Part shown: in pieces, positions 24,471-33,991 of the stretch
Layout of the letters: each line of letters starts with the position of its first letter
How positions within the stretch are numbered: the first letter of the stretch is position 1
Assembly (NCBI GenBank): GCA_965370415.1
Contig: CBDUTJ010000010.1
Coordinates: 19,144 to 83,143 of the forward strand
Length of the DNA: 64,000 nucleotides
Origin: JACNIV01 sp965370415
GTDB lineage: Bacteria; Cloacimonadota; Cloacimonadia; Cloacimonadales; TCS61
Direction of reading: 5' to 3'
Position numbers and translations under genes: made by a program
Notes under the pieces: model-generated
Databases searched by the model: none
The model's input: only the letters and a program-made list of their open reading frames with translations
What the model was told of the DNA's origin: nothing

Positions 24471-27400
24471 TTATCTATCTTCGGATTCATTACCACCCTT
24501 CCTGATAGTATAATTCATTTCAAAGATAAAACCCTTGAATTCTCTGCCGCTCACAACTTTTGCCAGTATAGTATTCTTCCCTGGTTTCAGCTGGACTATG
24601 CTGATCTCGTGAGATTGTATCTTCTTCAACTTATCATCCACGATCAATCCCTGATCAGCTATCACCAGTTCACCATTCACCCAGAGTGTTACAGTATTCT
24701 GACCGATCATTTTAACCTGAGCCTGGATCACATCACCATCGAGATCAATATCCTTTTTAAAATATACTGTTTCCACTTTATTAGAATCGATTACCGGATG
24801 CCAGATATCCAGCGCCTCGCTGCTTTCAAGACCGAACATCTGAGCCTTGAAGAACTGGAAGTTGCTAGCACCGGCTGAGAACCAGCCCGCTTCTTCCTGA
24901 TTCGTTGCCAGAGTATCTGTTTGCACCTGGGTAGAGGATAAAGAGTCTGCCGGTATTGTATCGGTAACTGCTGTTTCATCTACAATATTTGAAGTTGTGC
25001 CTTCCAGCACAAAATCATCTTTCCTGGTTAGCCAGCTATAATCAGATAGTAGAATCCTCTTTTCGGTAGTTTTGGCGATCTCCAGTTTTTCCTTATCATA
25101 CTGTAGGGTAATGAAAGAACTGAACAGAGTTGGATCGACAGCTGTTGAATCCACAGCTATTTTTATAATGATATTGTTCAAACCGGATTTCATATTCCTG
25201 GAAGAGGTAACTGAATAATGCGGGGTCAGCACATTATTCACTTTAACAAAATCCTCCCGCAGGGTTGCTGCTTTTTCTACCAGCATATTATTCAAATACA
25301 CTTCCACCGGTTTGTCATAAGCATAATCGAAAGTGATCAGTTCCGGTTTTATTTCCGCAGTAAATTCCCTTTTCAGATACATCTCCTGTCGGGATGGCAC
25401 CAAAATCACCTTGGCAGAATCAAAAACAGTGGACTGGGGAGCTATCTGCACTGAATTCCAGGAAGCACTGTTTACACTGCTTGTAGACAGATCACTAATG
25501 GCTGTTTTATTTACTTCCCAGGCAGAATTTGTGTAAATATGTTCGAGCACTTTCGGTTTGCGAACACCCAGTTCTACCAATCTGTTATTGGCTAAGTCGG
25601 TCCACTGGTCAGAGTAATCTTTACCATCGTAGAAAGTAGCGAGCAGGGTGTTATAGAGTTGAACACCCTTCTTGAGAAAGGCCAGCACGAACTCATTTCC
25701 CTTATTATTGATAGCCATTTTGTACTGTTTCTGCTGCACAGGGTTAGCCGTCATCTGTTCATTATTCAACTGTTTGGAGACAGCGATATATTTCTGTATC
25801 TGTTTTTGAACAACATCGGCAGCATGATCGTATATCTTACCGCCGACATACAGAGCGCGTGTTCTGTCTTCCGGTTTCAGTCCAAAATTATTTCCTTCCT
25901 GAATGAGTGCGATGATATCTGTTTTTAAAGCATCGCATTGTTCCAGAAGTTTGGGAATACGCCGCTTGCCTTCTGTAAGATGGTTTTTCCATTCCGTCAG
26001 TTCATTCACACGCAGCAGTTCATCGGGTGTGGAGGCTAGGAAGCTGACTTCTATTCTGTTCAACTCTTCCTTAAAGCGGTTATGGAAAGTGATGTAATTA
26101 CCGTAATAATCGAAAGCTTCGTAGATCGCCTCTGTGGGAAGATTAAGATTTTTCTCTCTATAATGTTCATCGGCCGCTTTGAAAGCTTTTATGCTGGCAA
26201 ACATTTTGCTGTATTGTTCGGATTCGAAAAGGCTGTCAACTTCGGTTTTGATCTCTTTCAGTTTTTCAGCAGCAATAGTTATAAAGAGATCGATGGTAGG
26301 ATCTTTCTTATAAAGGTAGGCAGCCAGTTCTTCAAATTTCTGCTCCTCCCCCCGGTCGTTGTAGATCTTGGCAATTCTGATCAGGAAGTCATTGGCTTTG
26401 GGATGAGAGGGATAGAGCTTTTCAAAACGAAGACATAGTTCCACGATCATGTTCTCATTGCCCAGTTCGTTATAGATGCGATAGGCATTTAAGAAAATAT
26501 TCTCTTTTCGGTCTTCAGCAATATCCATCTGGTCTGCTTCATCATGAAGCTGCAGGTACATATCGGCAGCGTGTTTCTTATCGTTGAACTGCTCACCTTC
26601 ATAAAAACCTATTATCTGCAACCGAAGTTTATAAGCTTCGTTAGAATCTTTAAATTTATTAATAAACTGCTTGCGAAGTTTTTCGCTCTGTTTCCAATCC
26701 TGCAAGCTGTCGGAGATGGTCCAAGCGCTGATATAAGCAGCCAGGATATCATTTTTATCATTCTTCCTAGTAGCAATACCCAGGAAAAGATCAATAGCTG
26801 TCTGATTTTCCCCGGCCTGCTGGTAACTCTCTATAGCCTTAACTATAAAGCCTATGCTTTTTCCCAGATCATCATTCTCGATCTCAGCAGCCAGCCGCAG
26901 GTATTCCTGGGCAGCAGTGATGTAATCCGCTGAATCTGCCAGTGTATTGGCCTTTGCCTGCATGGTAGCCAGGATATTGTTATTATAAACCTGTTTTTCT
27001 TCATCGGAGGCATACTTGGTTGCTTCTCTATAATAATTTTCCGCTCCTGTATAATCATTACGGGCCTGGCTGATCTCTGCCAGCCTGGCATAGGAGACCT
27101 TCTTGACCTCATTATTAACAGCATAATTCAGCAGCCTGTTAAAATCAGTGTATGCTTCCTCAAATTCATTACGTGCATAATTCAGTTCAGCACGCTGGTA
27201 AACGATACGAATCAATTCTGTTTCGATAGCTTTGCTGGAGGTGGCAGCAGTAGTCAGGTAATCTTCATATTTCCTGGCAGCCATCACAAAAAGAGAATCA
27301 AGATCCTCTTTGCTCAGGGTGATGTTGTTCACCGTATCCACATAAGCACTATCTCCGATGGTGGGTTTCAGAACATTATAGATCTGTTCGTAATTGTAGA

Positions 27401-28895
27401 ACTCCGTTTCCTTGTACTCCTGCAGGGCTGGATGCTCAGGATAACTTTCGATAAAGGTATTGATATCTGCTATTACAGCAAAATAGATACGGGGATTCTG
27501 GCTAGATTCAGCCATATCCTGGCTGAAGTCGACCACATTCTTACGCATGTTCTCCATCTGCTTAGAACCAGCATCATCCTTGAAAGCATCATAGCAACAA
27601 TAACTTTCTACCAGTTCTTTATATACAAGATAATCTTCTTCCTCTGCAGACTGGGCAAAGTTATTATAATATTTCGGTTCCATGAATTCATATGCTTCTC
27701 GAATCACAGCCAGTTGCGGAGTTTTATCAATGTCTATATTGGTCTGGAACCAGAGGGAATCGACCCTGAAGTCATTTGCCAGGCGAATATATTCATCAAC
27801 AACAAGTTCTTCCGCGGGAACACCACCCCTAGTTCTGGATGGATTGCGCTTGTAGATGGTCATGATAGAGTCCACGAGAAGGGGACAGTTAAGTTCCTCG
27901 GGATAGAGAGCAATATAGGCATTATAAAGGTCCACTGCCTGCATAGGTGCGTTATATTTATGTTTCAACTCGATTGATTTCAGGATTACTTCCTTGCCAT
28001 ATTCTTTGCTTACAAAGCTGTGAAAGATCTCTTTTGCTTTTTCAGCAGCCAGGGAAAACTGCTCAAAATCGGTACCGTCATATTCGATCAAACTGAAAGC
28101 TATATTTTCGATAGCATCTGCTTCAAAGAAGGTCTTTTCTATTTTCAGAGAATCGACCTGGATGGTCTGAAGAATATGCGTGAAATCTTCAATAGCCTTG
28201 GTGAAGTTGGCGCTGGTAAAATAAGTCCAGGCTCGCTGGAAAAGACCGTAATTTGCCAGGGCATCACCTTCTTTTTTCGAGACCAGATCAAAATAGTAGA
28301 TAGCCTTTTCATAATATTCCTGAGGAACACGAGTATCGAGAGCGATTTCAAAGTAAACCGTTCCCAACCTGTAGCCTGCTTCGGTATTATAACTCGATTC
28401 CGGGAAATCTTCCCAGACCTGCCTGTAGGCATCTAGCACATACTGCAGCCTCTCTTCAATCAAACGCAGTGAATCGGGCCAGTTCATGACCAGATCGATA
28501 TTTCTCTGTCTGGCTTCATCGCGCCGATAAACTTCCGAGTTAAATCCATAATAACCAATATTATAAAGAACAGCATCTTTTTGCAGGAAGTTGATATCTT
28601 TTTCCAATACTTTTTTATAAAATCCTGCTGTTATAGATGGATTATGAATATCGATTTCCGTGCTCATTTCAGCAAGATTAAAATAGAGTGTGGATAAACC
28701 CGGTGAATGGGGATTCTCATTGATAAATCTTAAGGTTTTTTGATAAACATCCTTTTTATAGGCGATCTTCTTATTATACATTTCCTGCAATTGGGAATTT
28801 ATATCGTTAACAATTTCCTGTGCTATAATTCCCGTCATTGCAAACAGCAATATTAAAATTATTAAATTAAATTTATTAATAGCGTTATTATTCAT
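24471..28895 (-). CDS. Giant periplasmic TPR protein with C-terminal beta-sandwich
   Basis: A 1474-residue secreted protein. The signal peptide spans about 1-25 (AMTGIIAQ). Most of the chain, to about residue 1150, is made of helical tetratricopeptide-like repeats (for example ELNYARNEFEEAYTDFNRLL and YYREATKYASDEEKQV). The last 300 residues are beta-rich with two galactose-binding-like modules (near 1190-1290 and 1370-1470, NTVTLWVNGELVI). It overlaps the upstream TPR gene by 8 bp. In myxobacteria a giant TPR protein (GltI) belongs to the Glt apparatus; whether this is homologous cannot be decided here. It probably bridges the motor and outer membrane. Confidence 0.83.
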   Translation of the reverse strand: MNNNAINKFNLIILILLFAMTGIIAQEIVNDINSQLQEMYNKKIAYKKDVYQKTLRFINENPHSPGLSTLYFNLAEMSTEIDIHNPSITAGFYKKVLEKDINFLQKDAVLYNIGYYGFNSEVYRRDEARQRNIDLVMNWPDSLRLIEERLQYVLDAYRQVWEDFPESSYNTEAGYRLGTVYFEIALDTRVPQEYYEKAIYYFDLVSKKEGDALANYGLFQRAWTYFTSANFTKAIEDFTHILQTIQVDSLKIEKTFFEADAIENIAFSLIEYDGTDFEQFSLAAEKAKEIFHSFVSKEYGKEVILKSIELKHKYNAPMQAVDLYNAYIALYPEELNCPLLVDSIMTIYKRNPSRTRGGVPAEELVVDEYIRLANDFRVDSLWFQTNIDIDKTPQLAVIREAYEFMEPKYYNNFAQSAEEEDYLVYKELVESYCCYDAFKDDAGSKQMENMRKNVVDFSQDMAESSQNPRIYFAVIADINTFIESYPEHPALQEYKETEFYNYEQIYNVLKPTIGDSAYVDTVNNITLSKEDLDSLFVMAARKYEDYLTTAATSSKAIETELIRIVYQRAELNYARNEFEEAYTDFNRLLNYAVNNEVKKVSYARLAEISQARNDYTGAENYYREATKYASDEEKQVYNNNILATMQAKANTLADSADYITAAQEYLRLAAEIENDDLGKSIGFIVKAIESYQQAGENQTAIDLFLGIATRKNDKNDILAAYISAWTISDSLQDWKQSEKLRKQFINKFKDSNEAYKLRLQIIGFYEGEQFNDKKHAADMYLQLHDEADQMDIAEDRKENIFLNAYRIYNELGNENMIVELCLRFEKLYPSHPKANDFLIRIAKIYNDRGEEQKFEELAAYLYKKDPTIDLFITIAAEKLKEIKTEVDSLFESEQYSKMFASIKAFKAADEHYREKNLNLPTEAIYEAFDYYGNYITFHNRFKEELNRIEVSFLASTPDELLRVNELTEWKNHLTEGKRRIPKLLEQCDALKTDIIALIQEGNNFGLKPEDRTRALYVGGKIYDHAADVVQKQIQKYIAVSKQLNNEQMTANPVQQKQYKMAINNKGNEFVLAFLKKGVQLYNTLLATFYDGKDYSDQWTDLANNRLVELGVRKPKVLEHIYTNSAWEVNKTAISDLSTSSVNSASWNSVQIAPQSTVFDSAKVILVPSRQEMYLKREFTAEIKPELITFDYAYDKPVEVYLNNMLVEKAATLREDFVKVNNVLTPHYSVTSSRNMKSGLNNIIIKIAVDSTAVDPTLFSSFITLQYDKEKLEIAKTTEKRILLSDYSWLTRKDDFVLEGTTSNIVDETAVTDTIPADSLSSTQVQTDTLATNQEEAGWFSAGASNFQFFKAQMFGLESSEALDIWHPVIDSNKVETVYFKKDIDLDGDVIQAQVKMIGQNTVTLWVNGELVIADQGLIVDDKLKKIQSHEISIVQLKPGKNTILAKVVSGREFKGFIFEMNYTIRKGGNESEDR

Positions 28896-30909
28896 TTCTA
28901 AGTTTTTCCTGAAATTCCTGATACTCTTCGTCTATGGACTGGGCTTGCTTGAAAAGAACTCCCAATAGACTGAACTGATACTTTTCGTTCTCTACCTTAA
29001 CTTCGTCCATTATGATAGCAAGAGCTTGATCATAAGAGAGATTAAGCGACTGGAATTCAGCCACTAGAACTTCCTTTTCCTTACTTAATCTCCGGGCTAT
29101 CTGTTTATTGAAATTCTCAATTACCTCTTGTTTCAAGGAGATCAGGTTTTCCCTGTTTTTATCGATAGCTTCAGACTCCTCATGGATAATCTGCTGGAAT
29201 TCATCCGAAGGCTTTCCTTTGAACATGTATTGGGCAATAACATCGATAGATTCAAGGTTCTCTACGACTAGTTGCCTGGAATCCCGTATCGTTTGAATCA
29301 TCTCCTCATGATTATTGGTTATTGCTATTTGTTCAATCTCATTCCAGGTTTTCAGCAGGTTATCCTGGTAAACTTTTTCTATAGCCAGAGCTCTAGCAAA
29401 ATCATAGTCCTTATAGGTAAATCTGGGTCTGTGACCGAGGTAGTTCAGTATCTGCAGGGTTACGATCGAGGAATCCGTGGAGGCAATTTCCCGGTCGATA
29501 ATAGCCGGGATCCTCTTATTGGGAACTGTGTTTGCCAGTAATATTATCGCTTCGATATCGGCAATGGTGCTGCTATAGGCAAGATATTCTTCTTCCAGCA
29601 GTTCCAGGAGCTGCAACGATATAGGATCAAGACCTGTATAGAGTTCCTGCATTGTATTATTTGTGCTTTGCAGTGCTCCTTCAATGTTATCTGCCTTTTT
29701 TTGCAGAGCTTCGATCTCTTCTGCTGAAATATCCAGACGGGACAGTTCTCGGCGAGTTTCATTGTATTTTGCCAGTAATCTGTATTTTGTATTCATTGTC
29801 TCCAATAAGACATTATTGCGGCTTATGATCTCATTTAAGCTGCTTTCCGCCTGATCAAAGTTGCCGCGTCCCTGCTCGGAAACAGCTACCAGGAATTTGG
29901 CCGATGCGAAGTATTCACTCTTAACCGATTTCTCTACGATTTCGTAGAAATAATCAATAGCTTTATCAAAAAACTGATTATTATAGAATTGCAAAGCAAT
30001 TTCGTATAATAGTTCATCATTTATTTCTCCATGGTGTATATTGCCATAGTTTTCATAACAAGCTAATGCCTGAACAATATCGCCTTTGGCTGAATAGAGA
30101 CGAGCCAGAGAAAGAATCACAAAATCATAATAATCCGTGCCTGTTCCGTAACGTTCTTCGAGAATCATAAATTTCTCTATTGCTGTATCGATACCATCCG
30201 TGAAGTAAGCGATCATAGCCTGCATGGCTTTGGCCCGAAAACTGAACTCTTTATTTTTAGACAGTGCCTTAAAAATGCTTAAAGCATCCTCATATCTCCC
30301 TACATTGAAGTAGGATTGTGCCAGCCAGTAGTTCTGTTTTATGCTTATCTCTCCGACATAATTGTCGAAGCAGGTGATCAGTTGTTCATCACGACCCTCT
30401 TTAAAGTAGATTTCTTGCAGGATCAGCTGTACGGGATTCAGCCTTTTTGACTGGGGATAATTTGTTACTAAATCCTCGAGCAGGTTCTGTGCTTTTTTAT
30501 AATCTCCCTTGATAAAAGCCAGTTTCGCACGATAATATAGAATCTGATCCTGGAGTTCAACTACATCGTTGTAGATGATTTTCTGTTCTCCTATCTTCAA
30601 GCTGAGAGCTTTCAGACGGTTTTCTGAAATCATCCTGTCCATAACCTTGGCATTTTTGGAAAATATTTTCTTCAGATCACTGACCTTTCCTTTTTTATAT
30701 AGTTTCCGTACACCGTCTCTCTGTTGCAATAGATTATAGAAATAGGCGATTTCTTCTTCCAGGATAGCCAGTTCCTTGCGTTCTTCTTTCAATTGCTCAA
30801 GCAGAGGTTTCTCTTTTTTCTGCGGTTTCAAGATAGATATAATATCATCTTGCGCAATCAGTTGCGCAAAAATGACAGTAATAATTAATGAAAAAAGTAT
30901 TTTTCTCAT
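28888..30909 (-). CDS. Secreted TPR/coiled-coil protein
   Basis: A 673-residue protein from the ATG at 30909 (a TTG three codons upstream opens the frame but is less likely). A signal peptide spans about 1-19 (IFAQLIAQ). A charged coiled coil follows at 30-60, TPR-like helices at about 100-370 (NPVQLILQEIYFKEG, FNVGRYEDALSIFKAL), and long helices to the end. No strong ribosome-binding site is visible; the stop of the outer-membrane gene lies 12 bp upstream, so translation may be coupled. It is the second gene of the envelope operon, and its 3' end overlaps the giant TPR gene by 8 bp. Confidence 0.82.
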   Translation of the reverse strand: MRKILFSLIITVIFAQLIAQDDIISILKPQKKEKPLLEQLKEERKELAILEEEIAYFYNLLQQRDGVRKLYKKGKVSDLKKIFSKNAKVMDRMISENRLKALSLKIGEQKIIYNDVVELQDQILYYRAKLAFIKGDYKKAQNLLEDLVTNYPQSKRLNPVQLILQEIYFKEGRDEQLITCFDNYVGEISIKQNYWLAQSYFNVGRYEDALSIFKALSKNKEFSFRAKAMQAMIAYFTDGIDTAIEKFMILEERYGTGTDYYDFVILSLARLYSAKGDIVQALACYENYGNIHHGEINDELLYEIALQFYNNQFFDKAIDYFYEIVEKSVKSEYFASAKFLVAVSEQGRGNFDQAESSLNEIISRNNVLLETMNTKYRLLAKYNETRRELSRLDISAEEIEALQKKADNIEGALQSTNNTMQELYTGLDPISLQLLELLEEEYLAYSSTIADIEAIILLANTVPNKRIPAIIDREIASTDSSIVTLQILNYLGHRPRFTYKDYDFARALAIEKVYQDNLLKTWNEIEQIAITNNHEEMIQTIRDSRQLVVENLESIDVIAQYMFKGKPSDEFQQIIHEESEAIDKNRENLISLKQEVIENFNKQIARRLSKEKEVLVAEFQSLNLSYDQALAIIMDEVKVENEKYQFSLLGVLFKQAQSIDEEYQEFQEKLRNE

Positions 30910-30921
30910 AAGTAACAATTA

Positions 30922-31920
30922 TTATTCTTGTAGAAGTTTACGGATCTCTTCCAGTTCCTTTTCAGCTTGTTTTCTGCGTTTTCTTATCTGTTCAAGTTCA
31001 TCTCTCAAGGGATTGGTGTCTTCGTCGTAGGTTTCAACATCCGGGGTAGTTCTCTCCATCGATCTGCTGCGATGGCTGATGGTTTTCTTCCTCTTTTCGG
31101 AAGCTTTCATTTCTGAGAAATGATCCAACGTATATTTCAGATTAATCGCCAGCTTTTGGCTGCCCTCATCCCCTTTCATACCTATATAGTCTTCTACCTC
31201 GTACATCCCCACGCGCAGTGTAAAGTTGTTGTAGAAGCCGTTAAGTCCAAAATTGAGATTCTGGCTGTCAAACTCAAGGTCGAAACCCCAATAGCGGGAA
31301 GGTTTGACATCGATACCACCGAAAGTACCACCAAAGCCCTTAACTGTTTCACCTTTACCGTGGAACTTCCTTTGCCCCATCCCAAAATGAAAGGATGTCT
31401 CCAGGTAATCCATAATAGGAATCCCGGTGATGATAACCAGGGATTTGCTGACCACCAGATAGGGTGAGTTCTTGATATAGTCGATCGGATCGGTGAAATC
31501 ATAATCTTCTGGAATATCGATCTTTTCAAAATCGGACACGGAAGAAAAGAGATTCAATATGCCAAAGGAGAGAGCTGGCAGAGTTTCCGTTTCACTGATG
31601 ATCCGCACCTTAAGATTGCCGAACACACCGGCAGTGTTGGTGTAAACCAGTCCGATCTCCGCCCTGTCGAACAATCCTATCCTGATACCGCCAGCAAAAT
31701 CGTACTCATTGTACCTAGTACTAGTACCGGTGGTATCAATAACCCACGGAATATTACCATCGCTCACAAAATAGTTCGTGTAGGAGAGATCCACCATCTT
31801 GTGAGGAAGCACGTAGGCATCAGGAATGTTAATGTTACCCATGGTTGTATAGGGCATGGATAAAAGTGCGACAGAATAAAACAGCATCACACAAGTTAAA
31901 TATAAAACAGATTTTTTCAT
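30922..31920 (-). CDS. Predicted outer-membrane protein with C-terminal coiled coil
   Basis: A 332-residue protein from the ATG at 31920, preceded by a G-rich ribosome-binding site. A signal peptide spans about 1-24. The body alternates hydrophobic and polar residues with amphipathic strands (VDLSYTNYFVSDG, IRIGLFDRAEIGLVYTN, NFTLRVGMYEVEDY), as in a small beta-barrel. The final 50 residues are a charged helix (EQIRKRRKQAEKELEEIRK) that should project into the periplasm. It is the promoter-proximal gene of the eight-gene envelope operon. It may be the outer-membrane anchor that the TPR proteins contact. Confidence 0.78.
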   Translation of the reverse strand: MKKSVLYLTCVMLFYSVALLSMPYTTMGNINIPDAYVLPHKMVDLSYTNYFVSDGNIPWVIDTTGTSTRYNEYDFAGGIRIGLFDRAEIGLVYTNTAGVFGNLKVRIISETETLPALSFGILNLFSSVSDFEKIDIPEDYDFTDPIDYIKNSPYLVVSKSLVIITGIPIMDYLETSFHFGMGQRKFHGKGETVKGFGGTFGGIDVKPSRYWGFDLEFDSQNLNFGLNGFYNNFTLRVGMYEVEDYIGMKGDEGSQKLAINLKYTLDHFSEMKASEKRKKTISHRSRSMERTTPDVETYDEDTNPLRDELEQIRKRRKQAEKELEEIRKLLQE

Positions 31921-31948
31921 AATTACCCCCAAAAAATATTCAGTTTTT

Positions 31949-31978
31949 CTTATATCTTATTGACAAATATTAAGTCAA
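31949..31978 (-). promoter_or_regulatory. Probable promoter of the envelope operon
   Basis: On the minus strand: TTGACT (31978-31973), 18 bp, TATAAG (31954-31949, five of six). The predicted transcript would start about 22 bp before the ATG at 31920. On the plus strand the same spacer holds TTGACA (31960-31965), without a good -10, toward yraN. Confidence 0.55.
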
Positions 31979-31993
31979 GATATTTCTCAAATC

Positions 31994-32368
31994 ATGGATT
32001 ATATAAATAAGGTTGCAATGGGCAAATCGGGAGAGGCTCTGGTTGTTGAATTCCTTAAATCTCACGGTTATAAAATTATTCATCGTAATTACTATTCCCA
32101 ATATGGAGAGATTGATATAATTGCTCTGGATGACGATCTGCTGGTTTTTCTAGAGGTAAAAACACGCACCTCGAATCTGAGTTCCGCCCTCAACAGTGTA
32201 TCCTTTGCAAAACAACTTAAACTCTCCAAGACCGCTTCCTTTTTTCTATCTCAAAATCATCAATATGAAGACAATTTTACCCGCTTTGATCTTATCGTTG
32301 TTCTGAAAAAACCAGACTCAAACAAGATCCAGCATTACAAAGATGCCTTTACATCCGTTTTAGAATAG
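31994..32368 (+). CDS. yraN: YraN family (UPF0102) nuclease-fold protein
   Basis: A 124-residue cytoplasmic protein of the UPF0102 family, which has a restriction-endonuclease-like fold. It begins with the family opening GKSGEALVVEFLKSHGYKI (residues about 9-27). It has the conserved YYSQYGEIDIIALDDDLLVFLEVK core (about 33-56), which supplies the E-x-D and E-x-K residues, and the VSFAKQLKLSKTA helix. The function is not settled in the family. It is divergent from the envelope operon, with 73 bp between start codons. Confidence 0.93.
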   Translation: MDYINKVAMGKSGEALVVEFLKSHGYKIIHRNYYSQYGEIDIIALDDDLLVFLEVKTRTSNLSSALNSVSFAKQLKLSKTASFFLSQNHQYEDNFTRFDLIVVLKKPDSNKIQHYKDAFTSVLE

Positions 32369-32649
32369 ACTTTTCTCCGCAATCTACGTTCCATTTTTTA
32401 GTCACTGTTAATTTTATGATATCGTAGCCTTATCTGCTAAACAACACAGAAATTATTAAGATATACTAATCTGTCAAATTTATTATCACTTTTTTTTAAT
32501 TAATTGAGGAAATATGGGATGTTTTTAATTCCCCATTTTAAATTAATTCTAAACCCCTTAAGATTGTGAATGGAACTATTAAAATTCACGATCTTTCCGA
32601 TTTTATAATTTGAGATATCCAGATTGTATCATTTTGACACAGCAGAATA
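32369..32649. other. Convergent intergenic spacer
   Basis: No gene is seen. It is AT-rich, with an inverted repeat of aattaatt arms (near 32497-32504 and 32541-32548) enclosing atgggatg...ccccat. It could end transcription from both yraN and the GWxTD gene, though no clean hairpin plus T-run is present. Confidence 0.35.
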
Positions 32650-33975
32650 TTATTCCAGTAATCCCGTATCAAAATTTTCGCCCAGATAGGATTGCCATCT
32701 AGGATCACTACTCTCCATATCGTCATCTTCCACATATATCAACCGATAGTTACCGCTGGTTTGTAGATCGATAAAGATATAGGTCAGTTCAGTGCCAGTC
32801 CTGTATTTCCAGATCTGGTAATCTTTCTGAGCGTATTTGGCAGTAAGACCTGTTTCCAGCTTGATGATCTCATCGGGTTCACCATGTTTGATATATATCC
32901 TGCCCCGATCGGTTTTCCAGCCATCTTTAAAGTAGGAAAATTTATTATTACAATGATCGATACGCTCTTTCACTGTGAGTAGAAATTCATTTTTTTCGGT
33001 GGACGGATCGGGATCATTAACAGACCAGAACCTGTTGAGAAAGTTTATTTTTCCTTTTTCGGTCAGGGTCTTCCAGATTGCTGACTGACTGCTGGTAAGA
33101 AAATATTTAAGCAGCATGAATTCATCCTTCAGATCGATAAAAAGCCGCTGCGAAAAGATCTTCTCCTTTCTGATGCTGAAATAATCGTGTGCTATTTCTA
33201 CCTGAGGTAAACTATCCAGGCCTGCGCTGATGACAAGTTCATAATAACCCTCTTCCAGGTTGCTGATATCCAGATTTTTTGTGATCGGTATTGCCAAATC
33301 GGCAACCTCTATCTCGGCAGTTGATTCCAGGATGGATTCCTGTTTGCGCTCTATTTTTATCGTCTCGAAGATCAAGTCGGCTGAGTCGGGGAGAGTATAA
33401 TAAACATAATAGAGCCAGAGTCTGTCATTTTCAGGCAGGGTATAAATATGAGAGGAATTTAAATAAAACAGCTGGCCATCGCGGTGAAATTTCTCTAATA
33501 GATTTGTGGAATCGGCTACGATATCAAAGAGAAATTCAACTTCACTCAGTAAAGCATTTTTGGGTAGAACAATCAATTCCTGATTATAATCGATAGATTT
33601 ATCAGCCTCTTCATCGTAGAAGGTAACTGTTAAGAGATAACCCGAACCGCCCAGAGTGAGAATGATCTTATCAGAGAAAAGGCGGGGGGAGTCGGCAGTT
33701 GCTGCATCCTTCATAATAATTTTATTAACAAACTCATCCTGGTAAGCTATTTCTTCACCTTTACTGAGGGCAAAGCTTACTTTCAGTTTGGCCACGAATC
33801 CCTGTTCAGTCCTTTCAAATTTCAAATCTTGGTAGGGGATCTGATAATTTATTTCAAAGATGGTGTTGCCTTTTTCATCCAGGAACCTGTTAGGGTCGAC
33901 AGTAATATTCAACTGCTGGGCTGAAAGAGCATAGCCAATCACAAGGAAAGTAAAGAGCAGAAATACCTGTTTCAA
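32650..33975 (-). CDS. GWxTD domain-containing secreted protein
   Basis: A 441-residue protein with a signal peptide at about 1-18 (VIGYALSAQ). A beta-rich region spans 20-260. The C-terminal GWxTD domain spans about 300-430, with FLNRFWSVNDPDP, FLLTVKERID, the defining DGWKTDRGRIYIKHGEPDEI and YQIWKY. GWxTD proteins are common in FCB-group genomes and have no known role. The only available start is TTG at 33975, 14 bp after the dnaE stop. The AAGGA ribosome-binding site is buried in a 7-bp hairpin that also covers the dnaE stop, so expression may depend on dnaE translation. Confidence 0.85.
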   Translation of the reverse strand: MKQVFLLFTFLVIGYALSAQQLNITVDPNRFLDEKGNTIFEINYQIPYQDLKFERTEQGFVAKLKVSFALSKGEEIAYQDEFVNKIIMKDAATADSPRLFSDKIILTLGGSGYLLTVTFYDEEADKSIDYNQELIVLPKNALLSEVEFLFDIVADSTNLLEKFHRDGQLFYLNSSHIYTLPENDRLWLYYVYYTLPDSADLIFETIKIERKQESILESTAEIEVADLAIPITKNLDISNLEEGYYELVISAGLDSLPQVEIAHDYFSIRKEKIFSQRLFIDLKDEFMLLKYFLTSSQSAIWKTLTEKGKINFLNRFWSVNDPDPSTEKNEFLLTVKERIDHCNNKFSYFKDGWKTDRGRIYIKHGEPDEIIKLETGLTAKYAQKDYQIWKYRTGTELTYIFIDLQTSGNYRLIYVEDDDMESSDPRWQSYLGENFDTGLLE

Positions 33976-33991
33976 AAGGAAATCTTCCTTT
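33975..33991 (-). promoter_or_regulatory. Hairpin hiding the ribosome-binding site of the GWxTD gene
   Basis: On the minus strand AAAGGAA-GAT-TTCCTTT is a perfect 7-bp stem with a three-base loop. It contains the AAGGA of the TTG start at 33975 and overlaps the last bases of the dnaE stop codon (33990-33992). Ribosomes ending dnaE would open it, which suggests translational coupling. Confidence 0.5.
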
